A DNA stretch of 64,000 nt from JBLLJR01 sp047692235 (GCA_047692235.1 JBLLJR010000004.1:1-64000), one strand, 5' to 3'; positions 21,497 through 32,414 are shown, counted from the stretch's first letter. The notes: generated from the letters alone by a model not told the origin. Made by a program: numbers and translations.

Positions 21497-22100
21497 TTAA
21501 TATATCCTCAATACATTTTATTGCATTAACTGTAATTAAAGTTTTTTCAAATTTAATTAAATTTACAGGATTAATGTGTAAAACATTCTGTATATGAATT
21601 TTATTAAGATTTCTAGAAGACAAAAATAAATTTTTACTAATTTCATCAATAATTATCAATACATTAAATAAATTCATTTTTTTAAGTTTTTCAATTAAAC
21701 TTTTTGTTTTACAAGAATCTACAATAAAATCTTTAACAATTATTAATCTTTTTTGTCTTATTAATTCTGAGAAAATACTTTTCAATGCTCCACGATACAT
21801 TTTTTTATTTATTTTTGGTTTATATTTATATGGTTTAGCAGCAAAAGTTACTCCACCAGATCTCCATATGGGATTTCTTATACTGCCTACTCTAGCATGA
21901 CCAGTACCTTTTTGTTTCCATGGTTTTTTTTTAGAACCTGAAACTTCAGATCTATTTTTTTGAGCACGAGAACCTTGTCTTGATCTTGATAGATAAGTTA
22001 CTATAACTTGATGTATTAATGATTTATTATAATTAACTCCAAAAATAGATGATGATAAATTAATAACTTTATTTTTTAAATCATGCAATATTAATTCCAT
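21489..22100 (-). CDS. rplD: 50S ribosomal protein L4
   Basis: Exit-tunnel protein; in E. coli it also represses the S10 operon through its leader. It has 203 residues (E. coli 201). The tunnel loop RSRQGSRAQKNRSEVSGSKK and the segment WKQKGTGHARVGSIRNPIW are intact. It lies 4 nt after rplC. The leader structure needed for autoregulation was not recognised upstream of rpsJ. Confidence 0.97.
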   Translation of the reverse strand: MELILHDLKNKVINLSSSIFGVNYNKSLIHQVIVTYLSRSRQGSRAQKNRSEVSGSKKKPWKQKGTGHARVGSIRNPIWRSGGVTFAAKPYKYKPKINKKMYRGALKSIFSELIRQKRLIIVKDFIVDSCKTKSLIEKLKKMNLFNVLIIIDEISKNLFLSSRNLNKIHIQNVLHINPVNLIKFEKTLITVNAIKCIEDILNG

Positions 22101-22104
22101 TTTG

Positions 22105-22749
22105 CTACTTTCTCCTAATATTACATTTAATAGCAGGTTTTACTACAACATCACTGCCATTAGACCCTGGAATAGATCCTTTGACTAATAATAAATTTCT
22201 AATTTTATCAATACGTATAATATTTAAATTAAGAATAGTAGTTTTTTTATTACCTAATTGGCCTGCCATTTTTTTTCCTTTAAATACTCTTCCAGGAGTT
22301 TGATTTTGTCCAATTGATCCTGGAGCTCTATGTGATAAAGAGTTTCCATGACTTGCATCTTGTGATTTAAAATTCCATCTTTTAATCACTCCTGCAAATC
22401 CTTTACCTTTTGATATTCCAGTAACATCAATTTTTTTTACATTAGTAAAAATATCTATACAAATACTTTGACCTAAAATAATATTATGATTTTTTGACAC
22501 TCTAAATTCTAATAAAATACGTCCAGGTTTTACATTAGATTTTAAAAAATGTCCAACTTCTGGTTTGTTAATACGATTAGATTTTTTTATACCAGTAGTA
22601 ACTTGTATGGAATTATATCCGTCTTTTTTAAGTGTTTTAATTTGTGTTACTCTATTTTCTAATATTTCAATAACAGTTATTGGTATAGATATGCCATCTT
22701 TGTTAAAGATTCTTGTCATACCAAGTTTACGTCCTATTAAACCATTCAT
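22105..22749 (-). CDS. rplC: 50S ribosomal protein L3
   Basis: Early-assembly protein near the peptidyl transferase centre. A TTG six codons upstream (22767) is possible, but ATG at 22749 gives [15 protein letters not shown], matching the usual family start, for 214 residues (E. coli 209). The glutamine methylated in E. coli lies in the conserved [20 protein letters not shown] region. No strong ribosome binding site is visible. It follows rpsJ by 20 nt. Confidence 0.95.
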   Translation of the reverse strand: MNGLIGRKLGMTRIFNKDGISIPITVIEILENRVTQIKTLKKDGYNSIQVTTGIKKSNRINKPEVGHFLKSNVKPGRILLEFRVSKNHNIILGQSICIDIFTNVKKIDVTGISKGKGFAGVIKRWNFKSQDASHGNSLSHRAPGSIGQNQTPGRVFKGKKMAGQLGNKKTTILNLNIIRIDKIRNLLLVKGSIPGSNGSDVVVKPAIKCNIRRK

Positions 22750-22769
22750 ATTTTTAAAATTTCTCAATT

Positions 22770-23090
22770 TTATATTATTTGATCTAAACTAATTTGTACG
22801 TCAACTCCAGCAGCTAAATCTAAACGCATAAGTGCATCGACTGTTTTATTAGTAGGTGCTAAAATATCAATAAGTCTTTTGTGAGTACGCATTTCATATT
22901 GATCACGAGCATCTTTATTAGCATGAGGAGAAATTAAAATTGTAAATCTTTCTTTACGAGTTGGTAAAGGAATAGGTCCACGAACTCTAGCACCTGTACG
23001 TTTAACAGTTTCAACAATTTCTATTGTTGATTTATCTATTAATCTATGATCAAACGCTTTTAAACGTATGCGAATTCTTTGATTTTGCAA
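22770..23090 (-). CDS. rpsJ: 30S ribosomal protein S10
   Basis: Small-subunit head protein and, with NusB, part of rRNA antitermination. The 106-residue product (E. coli 103) is almost identical at the N-terminus ([20 protein letters not shown]) and keeps [20 protein letters not shown]. It is the first gene of the S10 operon. The str operon genes (rpsL, rpsG, fusA, tufA), often nearby, are not present in this window. Confidence 0.99.
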   Translation of the reverse strand: MQNQRIRIRLKAFDHRLIDKSTIEIVETVKRTGARVRGPIPLPTRKERFTILISPHANKDARDQYEMRTHKRLIDILAPTNKTVDALMRLDLAAGVDVQISLDQII

Positions 23091-23296
23091 TTGATCAATA
23101 CTCCATAAGTTGTTTAATTAAAATTAAGTTTGCTTAAAAATAAAAATATATAAATTATAATTTCATAATATTAAACACTTTAACTAATTTAATTACTATT
23201 ATTTTAATTGTTATATATGCTAATTATTAATTTTAATACTTTTTAAAATTGAAAACTAAGAACTTTATATGTAATATACATTCAATAATAAAAATA

Positions 23297-23515
23297 TTAA
23301 CGACTACGAAAAATAATACGACCTTTTTTTAAATCATAATGAGTCATTTCAACTGTAACTTTATCTCCTGTTAAAATTCTTATATAATTTTTTCTCATTT
23401 TACCCGATATATGAGCTATAATAATGTGTTTATTTTCTAATTCTACTTTAAATGTTGTATTTGGCAAAGTATCAATAACTACACCTTGTATTTCTATATT
23501 ACTTTCTTTAACCAT
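23297..23515 (-). CDS. infA: Translation initiation factor IF-1
   Basis: OB-fold factor that binds the 30S A site during initiation. It has 72 residues, as in E. coli, with [36 protein letters not shown] and a C-terminal KGRIIFRSR. It is collinear with the E. coli locus trxB-cydD-cydC-aat-infA, with aat missing. The 206-nt gap on its 3' side must hold the S10 operon promoter. Confidence 0.98.
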   Translation of the reverse strand: MVKESNIEIQGVVIDTLPNTTFKVELENKHIIIAHISGKMRKNYIRILTGDKVTVEMTHYDLKKGRIIFRSR

Positions 23516-23598
23516 TAAATTCCTCTTAATATATTAATATTTATAAAAATTTTTACTTACTATATTATAATATAAACTAATTATATAAAATAATAAAT

Positions 23599-25269
23599 TT
23601 ATTTAATAATTTTACCATTATTTATAGTATAAATTTTATCAACATAATTAAGTAATATTTTTAATTTGTGTGTAATTATAATTATTGTATGATTAACACC
23701 AAGAGTTATGATTAATTCGATAATTTTTTTTTCTGTTTTCATATCTAAACCTTCGGTCGGTTCATCCAATAACCATAATGGACTTGCATGTAATAAAGTT
23801 CTAGCAATACCTATTCTACGTTGCTCTCCAAATGATAATTGTCTTCCACCTTCACCTATCCATTTTGATAATCCATTATTTTTTAATAAATAATCCAGTT
23901 GAACAGAATTAATAATTTTTTCTAAAGTTAAATCATCAACATTAGGAGAAGCTAATAATAAATTATCTCTAAGAGTAGCATTAAAAATATGAATTTTCTG
24001 AGGAGTAATAGAAATCATAGATCTAAGACTTTTTTCACTCCACTGTTGGATTAATTTTCCATTAATTTTTATAGTCCCATATTGGGGGTCATATGTACGA
24101 GTTAATAATTTTAATAAAGTAGATTTACCACATCCTGTATGTCCAGTTATAGCAATATGCTCTCCACAATTAACATTTAAAGATAAAGAATTAATGATAA
24201 ATTTCATATAATTAGGATATCTAAATTTTATTTTATTAATGACAATTGAAACTCTATTTTCAGGTTTAATTCCATTAATTGGAAATTTAACATTAGATTT
24301 TTGATTAATTAATTTATTTATACGTGATATAGCAGATATAATTTGACCTAAATTTTGAAATGAATCTGCAATTGGTTTTAATACTTCTAAAGAAGCTAAT
24401 ATAGAAAATATTGATAAAGGAATTAAAGATTGTTTATATATTAAACAATAAATATTATTTAGTTTATTTTTCGTAATTATATATAATGATATATATAAAA
24501 TTAATCCAGTAATTATTAAAATTAAACTTTTAGATATAGATATCATTTCAGTGTGTTTTTTTTGATATAAAATCCATAAATTTTCAGTTTTATTTAAATT
24601 TTTTCGATATTTTTTTAATGAATTATAAACAGAAATTTCAGAATGATTGTTAATATATGTATTTAATTGAGATCTATATTTAGATCTTAAATTAATAATA
24701 TGATTGCCAATAAATTTACTATAATAATAAAAAATAAATGGAAATATAATTAATGTACTTAATAATATTATTCCAACTGTTAAACCTAAATATATATTTA
24801 AAAAAAGTAAATGTAATGATAAAAGTATACTAATTATTAAAGCTATTAAAAATGGAGAAAATATTTTTATATATAAATTACTTAATGTATCAACATCAGA
24901 AATTAAACTGTTTAATATATCAGAATATTTTATATTAGATGACAATGTATTAGAAATTGGAATGATACATTCAAATATATAAATTCTTATATTTTGTAAA
25001 ATACGCAAAGTAATATCATGATTTATAACTCTTTCACCCCATTTACCTATTATTCGTACTAAAGCAATAATTCTTATAATTATAGAAAATAAAATATTAA
25101 TTTTATAAATTTCTTTATTACCAGATAAAAATGAACTAACAAGTAACCATCCTGATATTGATAATAAACTAATACTAGATATCAACGTTATTATAGATAA
25201 TAAAATGCTAAATATTATGTATTTATAATAGCGAATATAAATTTTAATAAACGGAATTAATTTTTTCAT
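23599..25269 (-). CDS. cydC: ABC exporter CydDC, subunit CydC
   Basis: One half of the heterodimeric inner-membrane exporter required for assembly of cytochrome bd oxidase and periplasmic redox balance (thiol and/or haem transport has been proposed). The 556-residue product (E. coli 573) has six membrane helices in the first 310 residues, then an ATPase domain with Walker A TGHTGCGKSTLL and Walker B LLDEPTEGLD. The ABC signature reads LSFGEQRR where the consensus is LSGGE, so its second glycine-side position is altered. It lies 13 nt after cydD. Confidence 0.95.
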   Translation of the reverse strand: MKKLIPFIKIYIRYYKYIIFSILLSIITLISSISLLSISGWLLVSSFLSGNKEIYKINILFSIIIRIIALVRIIGKWGERVINHDITLRILQNIRIYIFECIIPISNTLSSNIKYSDILNSLISDVDTLSNLYIKIFSPFLIALIISILLSLHLLFLNIYLGLTVGIILLSTLIIFPFIFYYYSKFIGNHIINLRSKYRSQLNTYINNHSEISVYNSLKKYRKNLNKTENLWILYQKKHTEMISISKSLILIITGLILYISLYIITKNKLNNIYCLIYKQSLIPLSIFSILASLEVLKPIADSFQNLGQIISAISRINKLINQKSNVKFPINGIKPENRVSIVINKIKFRYPNYMKFIINSLSLNVNCGEHIAITGHTGCGKSTLLKLLTRTYDPQYGTIKINGKLIQQWSEKSLRSMISITPQKIHIFNATLRDNLLLASPNVDDLTLEKIINSVQLDYLLKNNGLSKWIGEGGRQLSFGEQRRIGIARTLLHASPLWLLDEPTEGLDMKTEKKIIELIITLGVNHTIIIITHKLKILLNYVDKIYTINNGKIIK

Positions 25270-25282
25270 ATTAATCCTATTG

Positions 25283-27037
25283 TTAATAATAAATTAATTT
25301 TGATACAAAAGACCTATTAAATGATATATTAGAATTATTATCATATTGTACAAACAATCCATTATTTATCATCAATACAATATCAAATGATGAAATCATA
25401 TTTAATTGATGAGTAACTAATATCGTTGTCTGACGAGAAATAAATTTTTTTAATGATTTCATTATTAATTTTTTACTATGATTATCTAAATTAGCAGTGG
25501 GCTCATCTAACAACAATAATTGTGGTGTACGTATTAAAGCTCTAGCTAAAGCTATTCTTTGTATTTGTCCAGCAGATAATTGATAAATATCATTATTAAT
25601 AATACTATCTAATCCATTTGGTAAATGTATTAAAAATTCTTTTATATATGTATCATTAATTACTTTTGTTAATACATCATTACTGATATTATTTGTTCCT
25701 ATTAAAATATTATCTCGAATTGTTGCTTCTGGTAATAATAAATTTTGATTCACCCAACTTATTTTTTTTCTCCAAAAAGATAATGATATAGATTTAAATT
25801 CAACTCCGTTAATTAATAAAGAACCACTATATGGTAAAAATCCTAATAAAACATTTAATAGTGAACTTTTTCCTGAACCACTAGCACCTATTAATGCTAT
25901 ACGTTTACCAGATTTTATTTCAAAATTTATTGGTCCAAGTAATTTTTTATAATTTGTAGTTAATATGAATAAATTATTGGCTACTAAATTTATTTCTGTA
26001 AAATTATAATCAATTATTGTACCTGTACCATGATCACGATTATTATAATTTAAAAAACGCATTAATGATTCTGCAGCATTAATTGCTTGTGTTTTTGAAT
26101 GATAAAGCATGCCTAAATCACGTAAAGGTTGAAAAAATTCTGGAGCTAACATTAAAGATAATAATCCAATAAATAAACTTGTTTGATTACTAAAATAATG
26201 TATTTTTATCGTACCTAAATAAGATAAATAAAAATATAAAGCGATAATTGTAATTGAAATAGATGAAAATAAATCTATAACACTTGAAGAAATAAACGCT
26301 AATTTTAATATCTTCATAGTACGTTTACGTAATTCTTTAGCAAAAATATAAATATTTTTTTGTTCTGATTTTATTCTATAAAAAAATTTTAAAGTTTCTA
26401 ACCCACGTAAACGATCTAAAAAATATTTTGATAGTCTATTTAATACTATAAAATTTTTTTCATAAGCGCTTAAAGATGCAATACCTACTATTATCATTAA
26501 TATTGGAATTAAAGGAGCAGTAATTAATAAAATTAATCCCACAATCCAATTAATCGGAAATATTATGATTAATATCATTAATGGAACATACAATGATAAA
26601 TATATTTGGGGTAAATAATATGAATAAAAATCATGTATACTTTCAACATGCTCAATTAACATATTATGCCAATGCCCCGATTGCTTAGATTGAATCCATG
26701 CATATCCTAATCTATCCATTTTATCTAATATTTTAGATCTTATTTTTTTTCTTAATAAACTACCGAAAATAAATCCTACTTTATCTTTTAAAAAATTTAA
26801 TATAGATCGTAAAATAAATAAAAATAACAAATAAATTAATTTATTATTTATCAAATTTTTGGAATTACTAAAATTTAAAATTAATTCATTCAAAATATCA
26901 GACAATAAATATGATTGTATAACTGTTACTAATCCAATAATTAAACCTAAAACTACTGTTATTTTAATAAAAAAATTAATTTCAGTATATTGAAAATTAA
27001 GCCATTTTAAAAAAATTTTTTGTTTTTTTATATTCAT
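25283..27037 (-). CDS. cydD: ABC exporter CydDC, subunit CydD
   Basis: Partner of CydC. The 584-residue product (E. coli 588) has an N-terminal membrane domain of six helices (for example residues 20-50 and 160-190) and a C-terminal ATPase domain: Walker A GASGSGKSSLL, signature LSAGQIQRIALARAL, Walker B LLLLDEPTANLD and the switch histidine in VTHQLN. The order trxB-cydD-cydC is as in E. coli, with 34 nt from trxB. It implies that a cytochrome bd-type oxidase is, or was recently, present elsewhere in the genome. Confidence 0.95.
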   Translation of the reverse strand: MNIKKQKIFLKWLNFQYTEINFFIKITVVLGLIIGLVTVIQSYLLSDILNELILNFSNSKNLINNKLIYLLFLFILRSILNFLKDKVGFIFGSLLRKKIRSKILDKMDRLGYAWIQSKQSGHWHNMLIEHVESIHDFYSYYLPQIYLSLYVPLMILIIIFPINWIVGLILLITAPLIPILMIIVGIASLSAYEKNFIVLNRLSKYFLDRLRGLETLKFFYRIKSEQKNIYIFAKELRKRTMKILKLAFISSSVIDLFSSISITIIALYFYLSYLGTIKIHYFSNQTSLFIGLLSLMLAPEFFQPLRDLGMLYHSKTQAINAAESLMRFLNYNNRDHGTGTIIDYNFTEINLVANNLFILTTNYKKLLGPINFEIKSGKRIALIGASGSGKSSLLNVLLGFLPYSGSLLINGVEFKSISLSFWRKKISWVNQNLLLPEATIRDNILIGTNNISNDVLTKVINDTYIKEFLIHLPNGLDSIINNDIYQLSAGQIQRIALARALIRTPQLLLLDEPTANLDNHSKKLIMKSLKKFISRQTTILVTHQLNMISSFDIVLMINNGLFVQYDNNSNISFNRSFVSKLIYY

Positions 27038-27071
27038 TTTTATTTTAAAAATTTTTTATAAAACACAAAAC

Positions 27072-28040
<969 letters not shown>

Positions 28041-28271
28041 CTATAATGTATAAAAATTTAAAATAATTAAATAATATATATAATTAATTGTTTATAATAT
28101 ATATTATAAGTTAGTTATATATAATTAATGTTTTAGTTATAAATACTAAAAATATAAATAAAACTTTTATAAATTATTTAATTTTAATTAAAAAATTCAT
28201 GACAAACATAAATATTTATAAAAATTTCTAAAATTGAAATATTGTATATAAAGTATATAAAGCTGATAACT

Positions 28272-29546
28272 ATGTTAGATATAAATTTGATATTTAATAA
28301 TATTGATAAAATTATCCAAAAATTATCTAATAAGCATTTTAAATTAGATATTAAAAAAATAAATACAAAAGAAAATAACAGAAAAAAAATACAAATTTTT
28401 AAAGAAAATCTTCAAGCTAAACGTAACAAATATATCAAAGAAATAACTTTATTAAAATTAAATAAAAAAAATACAGAAAATTTAAATATAATAGTTAATA
28501 ACTTAAATAAAAAAATAAATATATTTAAACTTAAGTTATATAGTCTAAAAAAAGAAATATATGATTATATGATATCTATTCCTAATATTCATGAAGATGA
28601 CGTACCAGTAGGATTTAATTCGAATAGTAATGTAGAAATAAAATATGTAGGTAAAAAACGTAAATTTAATTTTCCTATCAAAGATCATTTATCAATAGGT
28701 AAAATTTCTAATGAAATTGATTTAAAATCTGCAACTCAAATAACTGGAACAAAATTTGTAGTTCTGAAAGGTAATATTGCTAAAATGCATCGTGCTTTAA
28801 TCCAATTTATGTTAGATATACATATAAATAATCATAATTATAAAGAATATTATTTACCATATTTAATTAATCAAGATTCATTATACGGAACTGGACACTT
28901 ACCTAAATTTAAAAATGATTTATTTAATATTAAAAAAGTTAATAATCAAATTTACTATTTAATTCCTACAGGAGAAGTACCATTAATTAATATTTTAAAA
29001 AATAAAATATTTAAAGAAAACGAATTGCCAATAAAAATGGTAACACATACCACATGTTTTAGATTAGAAGCTGGATCATACGGGAAAATAAATAAAGGTT
29101 TATTACGAATGCATCAATTTGATAAAATAGAATTAATACAAGCTGTAAAACCTTCTAAATCTAAAGAAGCATTAGAAGAGATAACTAAACATGCGGAAAA
29201 TATATTAAAATTATTAAAATTACCTTACAGAAAAATATTGTTATGTACAGGTGAGTTAGGTTTTTCATCTTGTAAAACATATGATTTAGAAGTATGGTTA
29301 CCTTCCCAAAAAACTTTTTGCGAAGTATCTTCTTGTTCTAATACAGGTGATTTTCAATCTAGAAGAATTAAAGCTATTTACAAAAACGTAAATCAACACA
29401 AAAAATTTTTACATATGTTAAATGGTTCTGGTTTAGCTATAAGTAGAACTTTAGCGGCTATAATAGAAAATTATCAATTAAAAGATGGGCATATAAAAAT
29501 ACCTGAGGTATTAAAAACTTATATGAACGGATTAAGTATTATATAA
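28272..29546 (+). CDS. serS: Seryl-tRNA synthetase
   Basis: Class IIa synthetase that charges tRNA-Ser. A frame opens earlier at a TTG (28242), but ATG at 28272 gives MLDINLIFNNIDK, the family start, for 424 residues (E. coli 430). Residues 25-105 form the tRNA-binding antiparallel coiled coil, heavily lysine-enriched here. Motif 2 (FRLEAGSYGKINKGLLRMHQF) and motif 3 (NGSGLAISRTLAAIIEN) are intact. In E. coli the order is trxB-lrp-ftsK-lolA-rarA-serS; the intermediate genes are gone. It ends 9 nt from the convergent peroxiredoxin gene. Confidence 0.97.
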   Translation: MLDINLIFNNIDKIIQKLSNKHFKLDIKKINTKENNRKKIQIFKENLQAKRNKYIKEITLLKLNKKNTENLNIIVNNLNKKINIFKLKLYSLKKEIYDYMISIPNIHEDDVPVGFNSNSNVEIKYVGKKRKFNFPIKDHLSIGKISNEIDLKSATQITGTKFVVLKGNIAKMHRALIQFMLDIHINNHNYKEYYLPYLINQDSLYGTGHLPKFKNDLFNIKKVNNQIYYLIPTGEVPLINILKNKIFKENELPIKMVTHTTCFRLEAGSYGKINKGLLRMHQFDKIELIQAVKPSKSKEALEEITKHAENILKLLKLPYRKILLCTGELGFSSCKTYDLEVWLPSQKTFCEVSSCSNTGDFQSRRIKAIYKNVNQHKKFLHMLNGSGLAISRTLAAIIENYQLKDGHIKIPEVLKTYMNGLSII

Positions 29547-29555
29547 AAATTTTAT

Positions 29556-30158
29556 TTAAAGTTTTTCTTTGTTTCTAGAAAAAAATTTAATTACTTCACT
29601 ATGTTTTGGAAAAATTCCATCTTCTTTATTTTTCCATTGAGCAGGACAAACTTTTCCATATGTTTCGTGAAATAATAAAGCATCAGCGGTTCTTATTATT
29701 TCATCAATATTACGTCCTATAGGTAAATCATTTATAACTTGGTGTCTTATAATTCCTAATTTATCAATCAAAAATGATCCTCTTAATGCTACATGTAAAA
29801 CTGGATGCTCAATACCATAATTTTTAATAATATTATGGTTTAAATCAGAAACCATTGGGTACTGTATATTTCCTATACCACCATTACTTAATGATTTTGC
29901 TTTCCAAGCTTGGTGTACAAAAACAGAATCAATAGATACACCTACAATTTTAATATTTCTTTTTACAAACTCAGAATATCTTTTATCAAATGCAATTATT
30001 TCTGTAGGACATACAAAAGTAAAATCCATAGGCCAGAAAAAAATAATTGACATATGATTATTAATATAAGATTTTAAATTAAAATTATTTATTATTTTAC
30101 CTGTACCTAAAATTGCAGATGCAGTAAAATCAGGAGCTTTTTTAGTTACTAAAACCAT
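29556..30158 (-). CDS. Typical 2-Cys peroxiredoxin (AhpC/TSA family)
   Basis: Thiol peroxidase that reduces hydrogen peroxide and organic hydroperoxides. The gene opens with three ATG codons in a row; the third (30158) has AAAGG at about 9 nt and gives MVLVTKKAPDF, the family start, for 200 residues. The peroxidatic cysteine is Cys50 in FTFVCPTE; the resolving cysteine is in KVCPAQW near residue 170. It resembles the AhpC/TsaA-type proteins of other insect endosymbionts more than E. coli AhpC with AhpF (from memory). No ahpF is adjacent, so thioredoxin is a likely reductant, and trxB is nearby (inference). Confidence 0.93.
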   Translation of the reverse strand: MVLVTKKAPDFTASAILGTGKIINNFNLKSYINNHMSIIFFWPMDFTFVCPTEIIAFDKRYSEFVKRNIKIVGVSIDSVFVHQAWKAKSLSNGGIGNIQYPMVSDLNHNIIKNYGIEHPVLHVALRGSFLIDKLGIIRHQVINDLPIGRNIDEIIRTADALLFHETYGKVCPAQWKNKEDGIFPKHSEVIKFFSRNKEKL

Positions 30159-30219
30159 CATCATTTACCTTTAAGTTGTATATTATAAAGTAATTTATAT
30201 AATATTTATATTTAAAAAA

Positions 30220-30894
30220 TTATAACATATTATTTATATTGTAAATATTATTTTCTTTTATATATCTATAATTAATAATATCGTCAATTGTTAAAATTGG
30301 CATTTTATTTAGTTTATAAAAAAATTTTATTTCATTTAAATTAGTCATTGTACCGTCATTATTAGTAACTTCACAAATTACGGCAGTTTCTTTTAATCCA
30401 GCAATTTTTAATAAATCTATGGCTCCTTCAGTATGTCCGTTTCTTTTAAATACACCATCAGATTTAGCTACTACAGGGAAGACATGTCCTGGTCTATTTA
30501 AATCTAATGGATTTATATTATCTTTTATTGCAGTTTTTATTGTAGTAATACGATCTGCAGCAGATACACCAGTTGTAATATTTTTAGCAGACTCAATACT
30601 TACAGTAAAGGCTGTTTTATATTTAGAACTATTATGATTAACCATCATTGGTAATTGTAATTTTTTACGTCTATCTTCAGTAATACACAAACACACAATA
30701 CCACTTCCATATCTTATGGTAGTAGCCATTTGCTCAATAGTCATATTATCCGCATAAAATACCATATCTATTTCATTTTCACGAGATTTATCATCTAATA
30801 ATAAAATTCCAAATCCATGACGTAAAGAATTAATTGAATTATTAATTTTATTAATTAAAAATTTAAATTTATTTTTTTTCATATCATTAATCAT
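30220..30894 (-). CDS. ribB: 3,4-Dihydroxy-2-butanone 4-phosphate synthase
   Basis: Converts ribulose 5-phosphate to the four-carbon unit of riboflavin plus formate. The 224-residue product (E. coli RibB 217) has the catalytic acidic loop DDKSRENEIDM near residue 34, then YGSGIVCLC, GVSAADRITTI, RPGHVFPV and HTEGAIDL. There is no GTP cyclohydrolase II domain, so it is the single-domain form. The first ATG has AGG 9 nt upstream. No FMN riboswitch of the kind that controls E. coli ribB was recognised in the 224-nt divergent region with the porin. Keeping riboflavin synthesis is common in nutritional symbionts. Confidence 0.96.
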   Translation of the reverse strand: MINDMKKNKFKFLINKINNSINSLRHGFGILLLDDKSRENEIDMVFYADNMTIEQMATTIRYGSGIVCLCITEDRRKKLQLPMMVNHNSSKYKTAFTVSIESAKNITTGVSAADRITTIKTAIKDNINPLDLNRPGHVFPVVAKSDGVFKRNGHTEGAIDLLKIAGLKETAVICEVTNNDGTMTNLNEIKFFYKLNKMPILTIDDIINYRYIKENNIYNINNML

Positions 30895-31118
30895 ATTTAA
30901 TAACCTATAAATACATTTTTATATAAAAGTTTTTAATTAATAATTTTAATTATATATTTTATATAAAATTTTAAATATATATAAAATATTATTTTTTTAA
31001 ATAAAATATTTTATATATAGTATAATGTGTATATTTAATACACTTAAAAAGCATATATTTTATTTTAAATTAATCTTTAACTTTTAAAACATCAATTTAA
31101 ATTAAAAAGGCATAAATT

Positions 31119-32273
31119 ATGAAAATACAACGATCATTAATTATAATAGTATTGTGTATTTTAAATTTTATGGTTTCTTTAGTTGCACATTCTTATGAAT
31201 TGATAAATAGTAATGGTAATCATTTTCATGTAAATGGATACCTTAATAATGTGAGTTATAAATCTAAAGATAAATCACAAATTAAAAATTATTCTTTTAT
31301 TCATTATAATTTAAAGGCAAAAACAAAAATATTAGGTAAATTAAAAGGATTTGGACTATGGGATCAAAAAATAAAAATTCTTAATAAACGCAGTGAAAAT
31401 GATCATGATATAACAAAAAATAATACAATTGGATTTGCAGGATTTTCTTTAAAAAATATAGGATCTATTGATTATGGTAGAAACTATGGAATTATGCATG
31501 ATGTTAGTGTATTAACAAATGTTGCACCTATATTTGGTGGCGAAAGTATTATAAGTGATAATTTTTTTTCTGGCCCTTCTAATGGATTAACAACATATCG
31601 TAATAAAGATTTTTTTGGTATGGTAAAAGGATTAAATTTTGCTATTCAACATCAAAATGAAAGTGATCAACATAATAATCAAGGTGAAATTCGTGATTCA
31701 CATGGCGAAGGATATGGTGTATCCACATCTTATGATTTTGGACAAGGATTATATGCTGCTATAGCATATAGCAATAGTGAATTAACAGAATCACAAATAG
31801 ATCTTATAAAAACTAACTTACATCATGAACATGATCACAATAAAAAACGTTCAATATCATATGCTATAGGATTAAAATATAAAAAAAATAATTTATTTTT
31901 ATCTACATTATTAAGTGATAATCAATATATGACACCTTTTGGATCTTTTAAAAAAGGTTATATATACAATGAACATGATATACATGGTATATCTGATAAA
32001 TATAGAAATATAGAAGTTTTTGCAAAATATAAATTTGATTGTGGAATTAATCCTTCCATAGGATATTTACAATCAAAAATGAGCTACGATAATGGAGTTT
32101 CTCAAGTATATACAAGAAAATTTATATCAATCGGAGCAGATGTAATATTAAATAAAAAAATATTAACTTATATGAATTATAAACTTAATATTTTACCTGA
32201 AAACAATTTTGCTAGAAATATAAATGTTAGTGTAGATAATGTTTTATCTGTAGGGATTATATATAATTTATAA
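31119..32273 (+). CDS. OmpF/OmpC-type general porin
   Basis: Outer-membrane trimeric beta-barrel for diffusion of small solutes. The 384-residue precursor has a basic, hydrophobic signal peptide (residues 1-25, likely cleavage after AHS), and the mature part starts YELINSNGN, as OmpF starts AEIYNKDGN. Shared porin landmarks are IGFAGFSLKNIGSIDYGRNYG, the L3-like segment following it, FFGMVKGLNFAIQ, and the last strand VLSVGIIYNL. The final residue is Leu instead of the usual Phe. Exposed loops are rich in histidine (HHEHDHNK, DSHGEGYG). AAAAGG precedes the ATG by 8 nt. A strong terminator follows directly. Confidence 0.93.
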   Translation: MKIQRSLIIIVLCILNFMVSLVAHSYELINSNGNHFHVNGYLNNVSYKSKDKSQIKNYSFIHYNLKAKTKILGKLKGFGLWDQKIKILNKRSENDHDITKNNTIGFAGFSLKNIGSIDYGRNYGIMHDVSVLTNVAPIFGGESIISDNFFSGPSNGLTTYRNKDFFGMVKGLNFAIQHQNESDQHNNQGEIRDSHGEGYGVSTSYDFGQGLYAAIAYSNSELTESQIDLIKTNLHHEHDHNKKRSISYAIGLKYKKNNLFLSTLLSDNQYMTPFGSFKKGYIYNEHDIHGISDKYRNIEVFAKYKFDCGINPSIGYLQSKMSYDNGVSQVYTRKFISIGADVILNKKILTYMNYKLNILPENNFARNINVSVDNVLSVGIIYNL

Positions 32274-32280
32274 AAATAAA

Positions 32281-32308
32281 AAAGACCATATTTTCAAATA
32301 TGGTCTTT
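32281..32308 (+). terminator. Rho-independent terminator of the porin gene
   Basis: Perfect inverted repeat with arms 32281-32293 and 32296-32308 (core aaagaccat / atggtcttt), followed by a run of T. It begins 8 nt after the porin stop codon. An A tract on the left makes it potentially active in both directions, which would also stop the tRNA-Pro transcript. It is the clearest intrinsic terminator in the window. Confidence 0.85.
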
Positions 32309-32340
32309 TTTTATTAATATTTAAATAAAATCTAAATATT

Positions 32341-32414
32341 TCGGTGAGAGAGGATTTGAACCTCCGACCCACTGGTCCCAAACCAGTTGCGCTTCCAAAC
32401 TGCGCTACTCACCG
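32341..32414 (-). tRNA. tRNA-Pro (UGG)
   Basis: 74-nt gene with anticodon TGG in the loop TTTGGGA and stem ACTGG/CCAGT; the acceptor CGGTGAG pairs with CTCACCG, discriminator A. The 3' CCA is not encoded. It lies 23 nt after tRNA-His. This is the E. coli hisR-leuT-proM order with leuT missing, so it is the proM counterpart. Confidence 0.96.

Noticed and set aside
23091..23296. S10 leader for L4 autoregulation, and a TATAAT at 23154-23159 (minus)
   Set aside because: No G+C-bearing hairpin like the E. coli leader is visible, and the hexamer lacks a -35 partner.
31021..31026. TATAAT as the porin promoter -10
   Set aside because: Position is plausible (about 92 nt before the start codon), but there is no -35 match, and TATAAT is expected often by chance here.
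30895..31118. FMN riboswitch upstream of ribB
   Set aside because: No conserved RFN blocks are visible; the region is almost entirely A+T and shared with the porin promoter.
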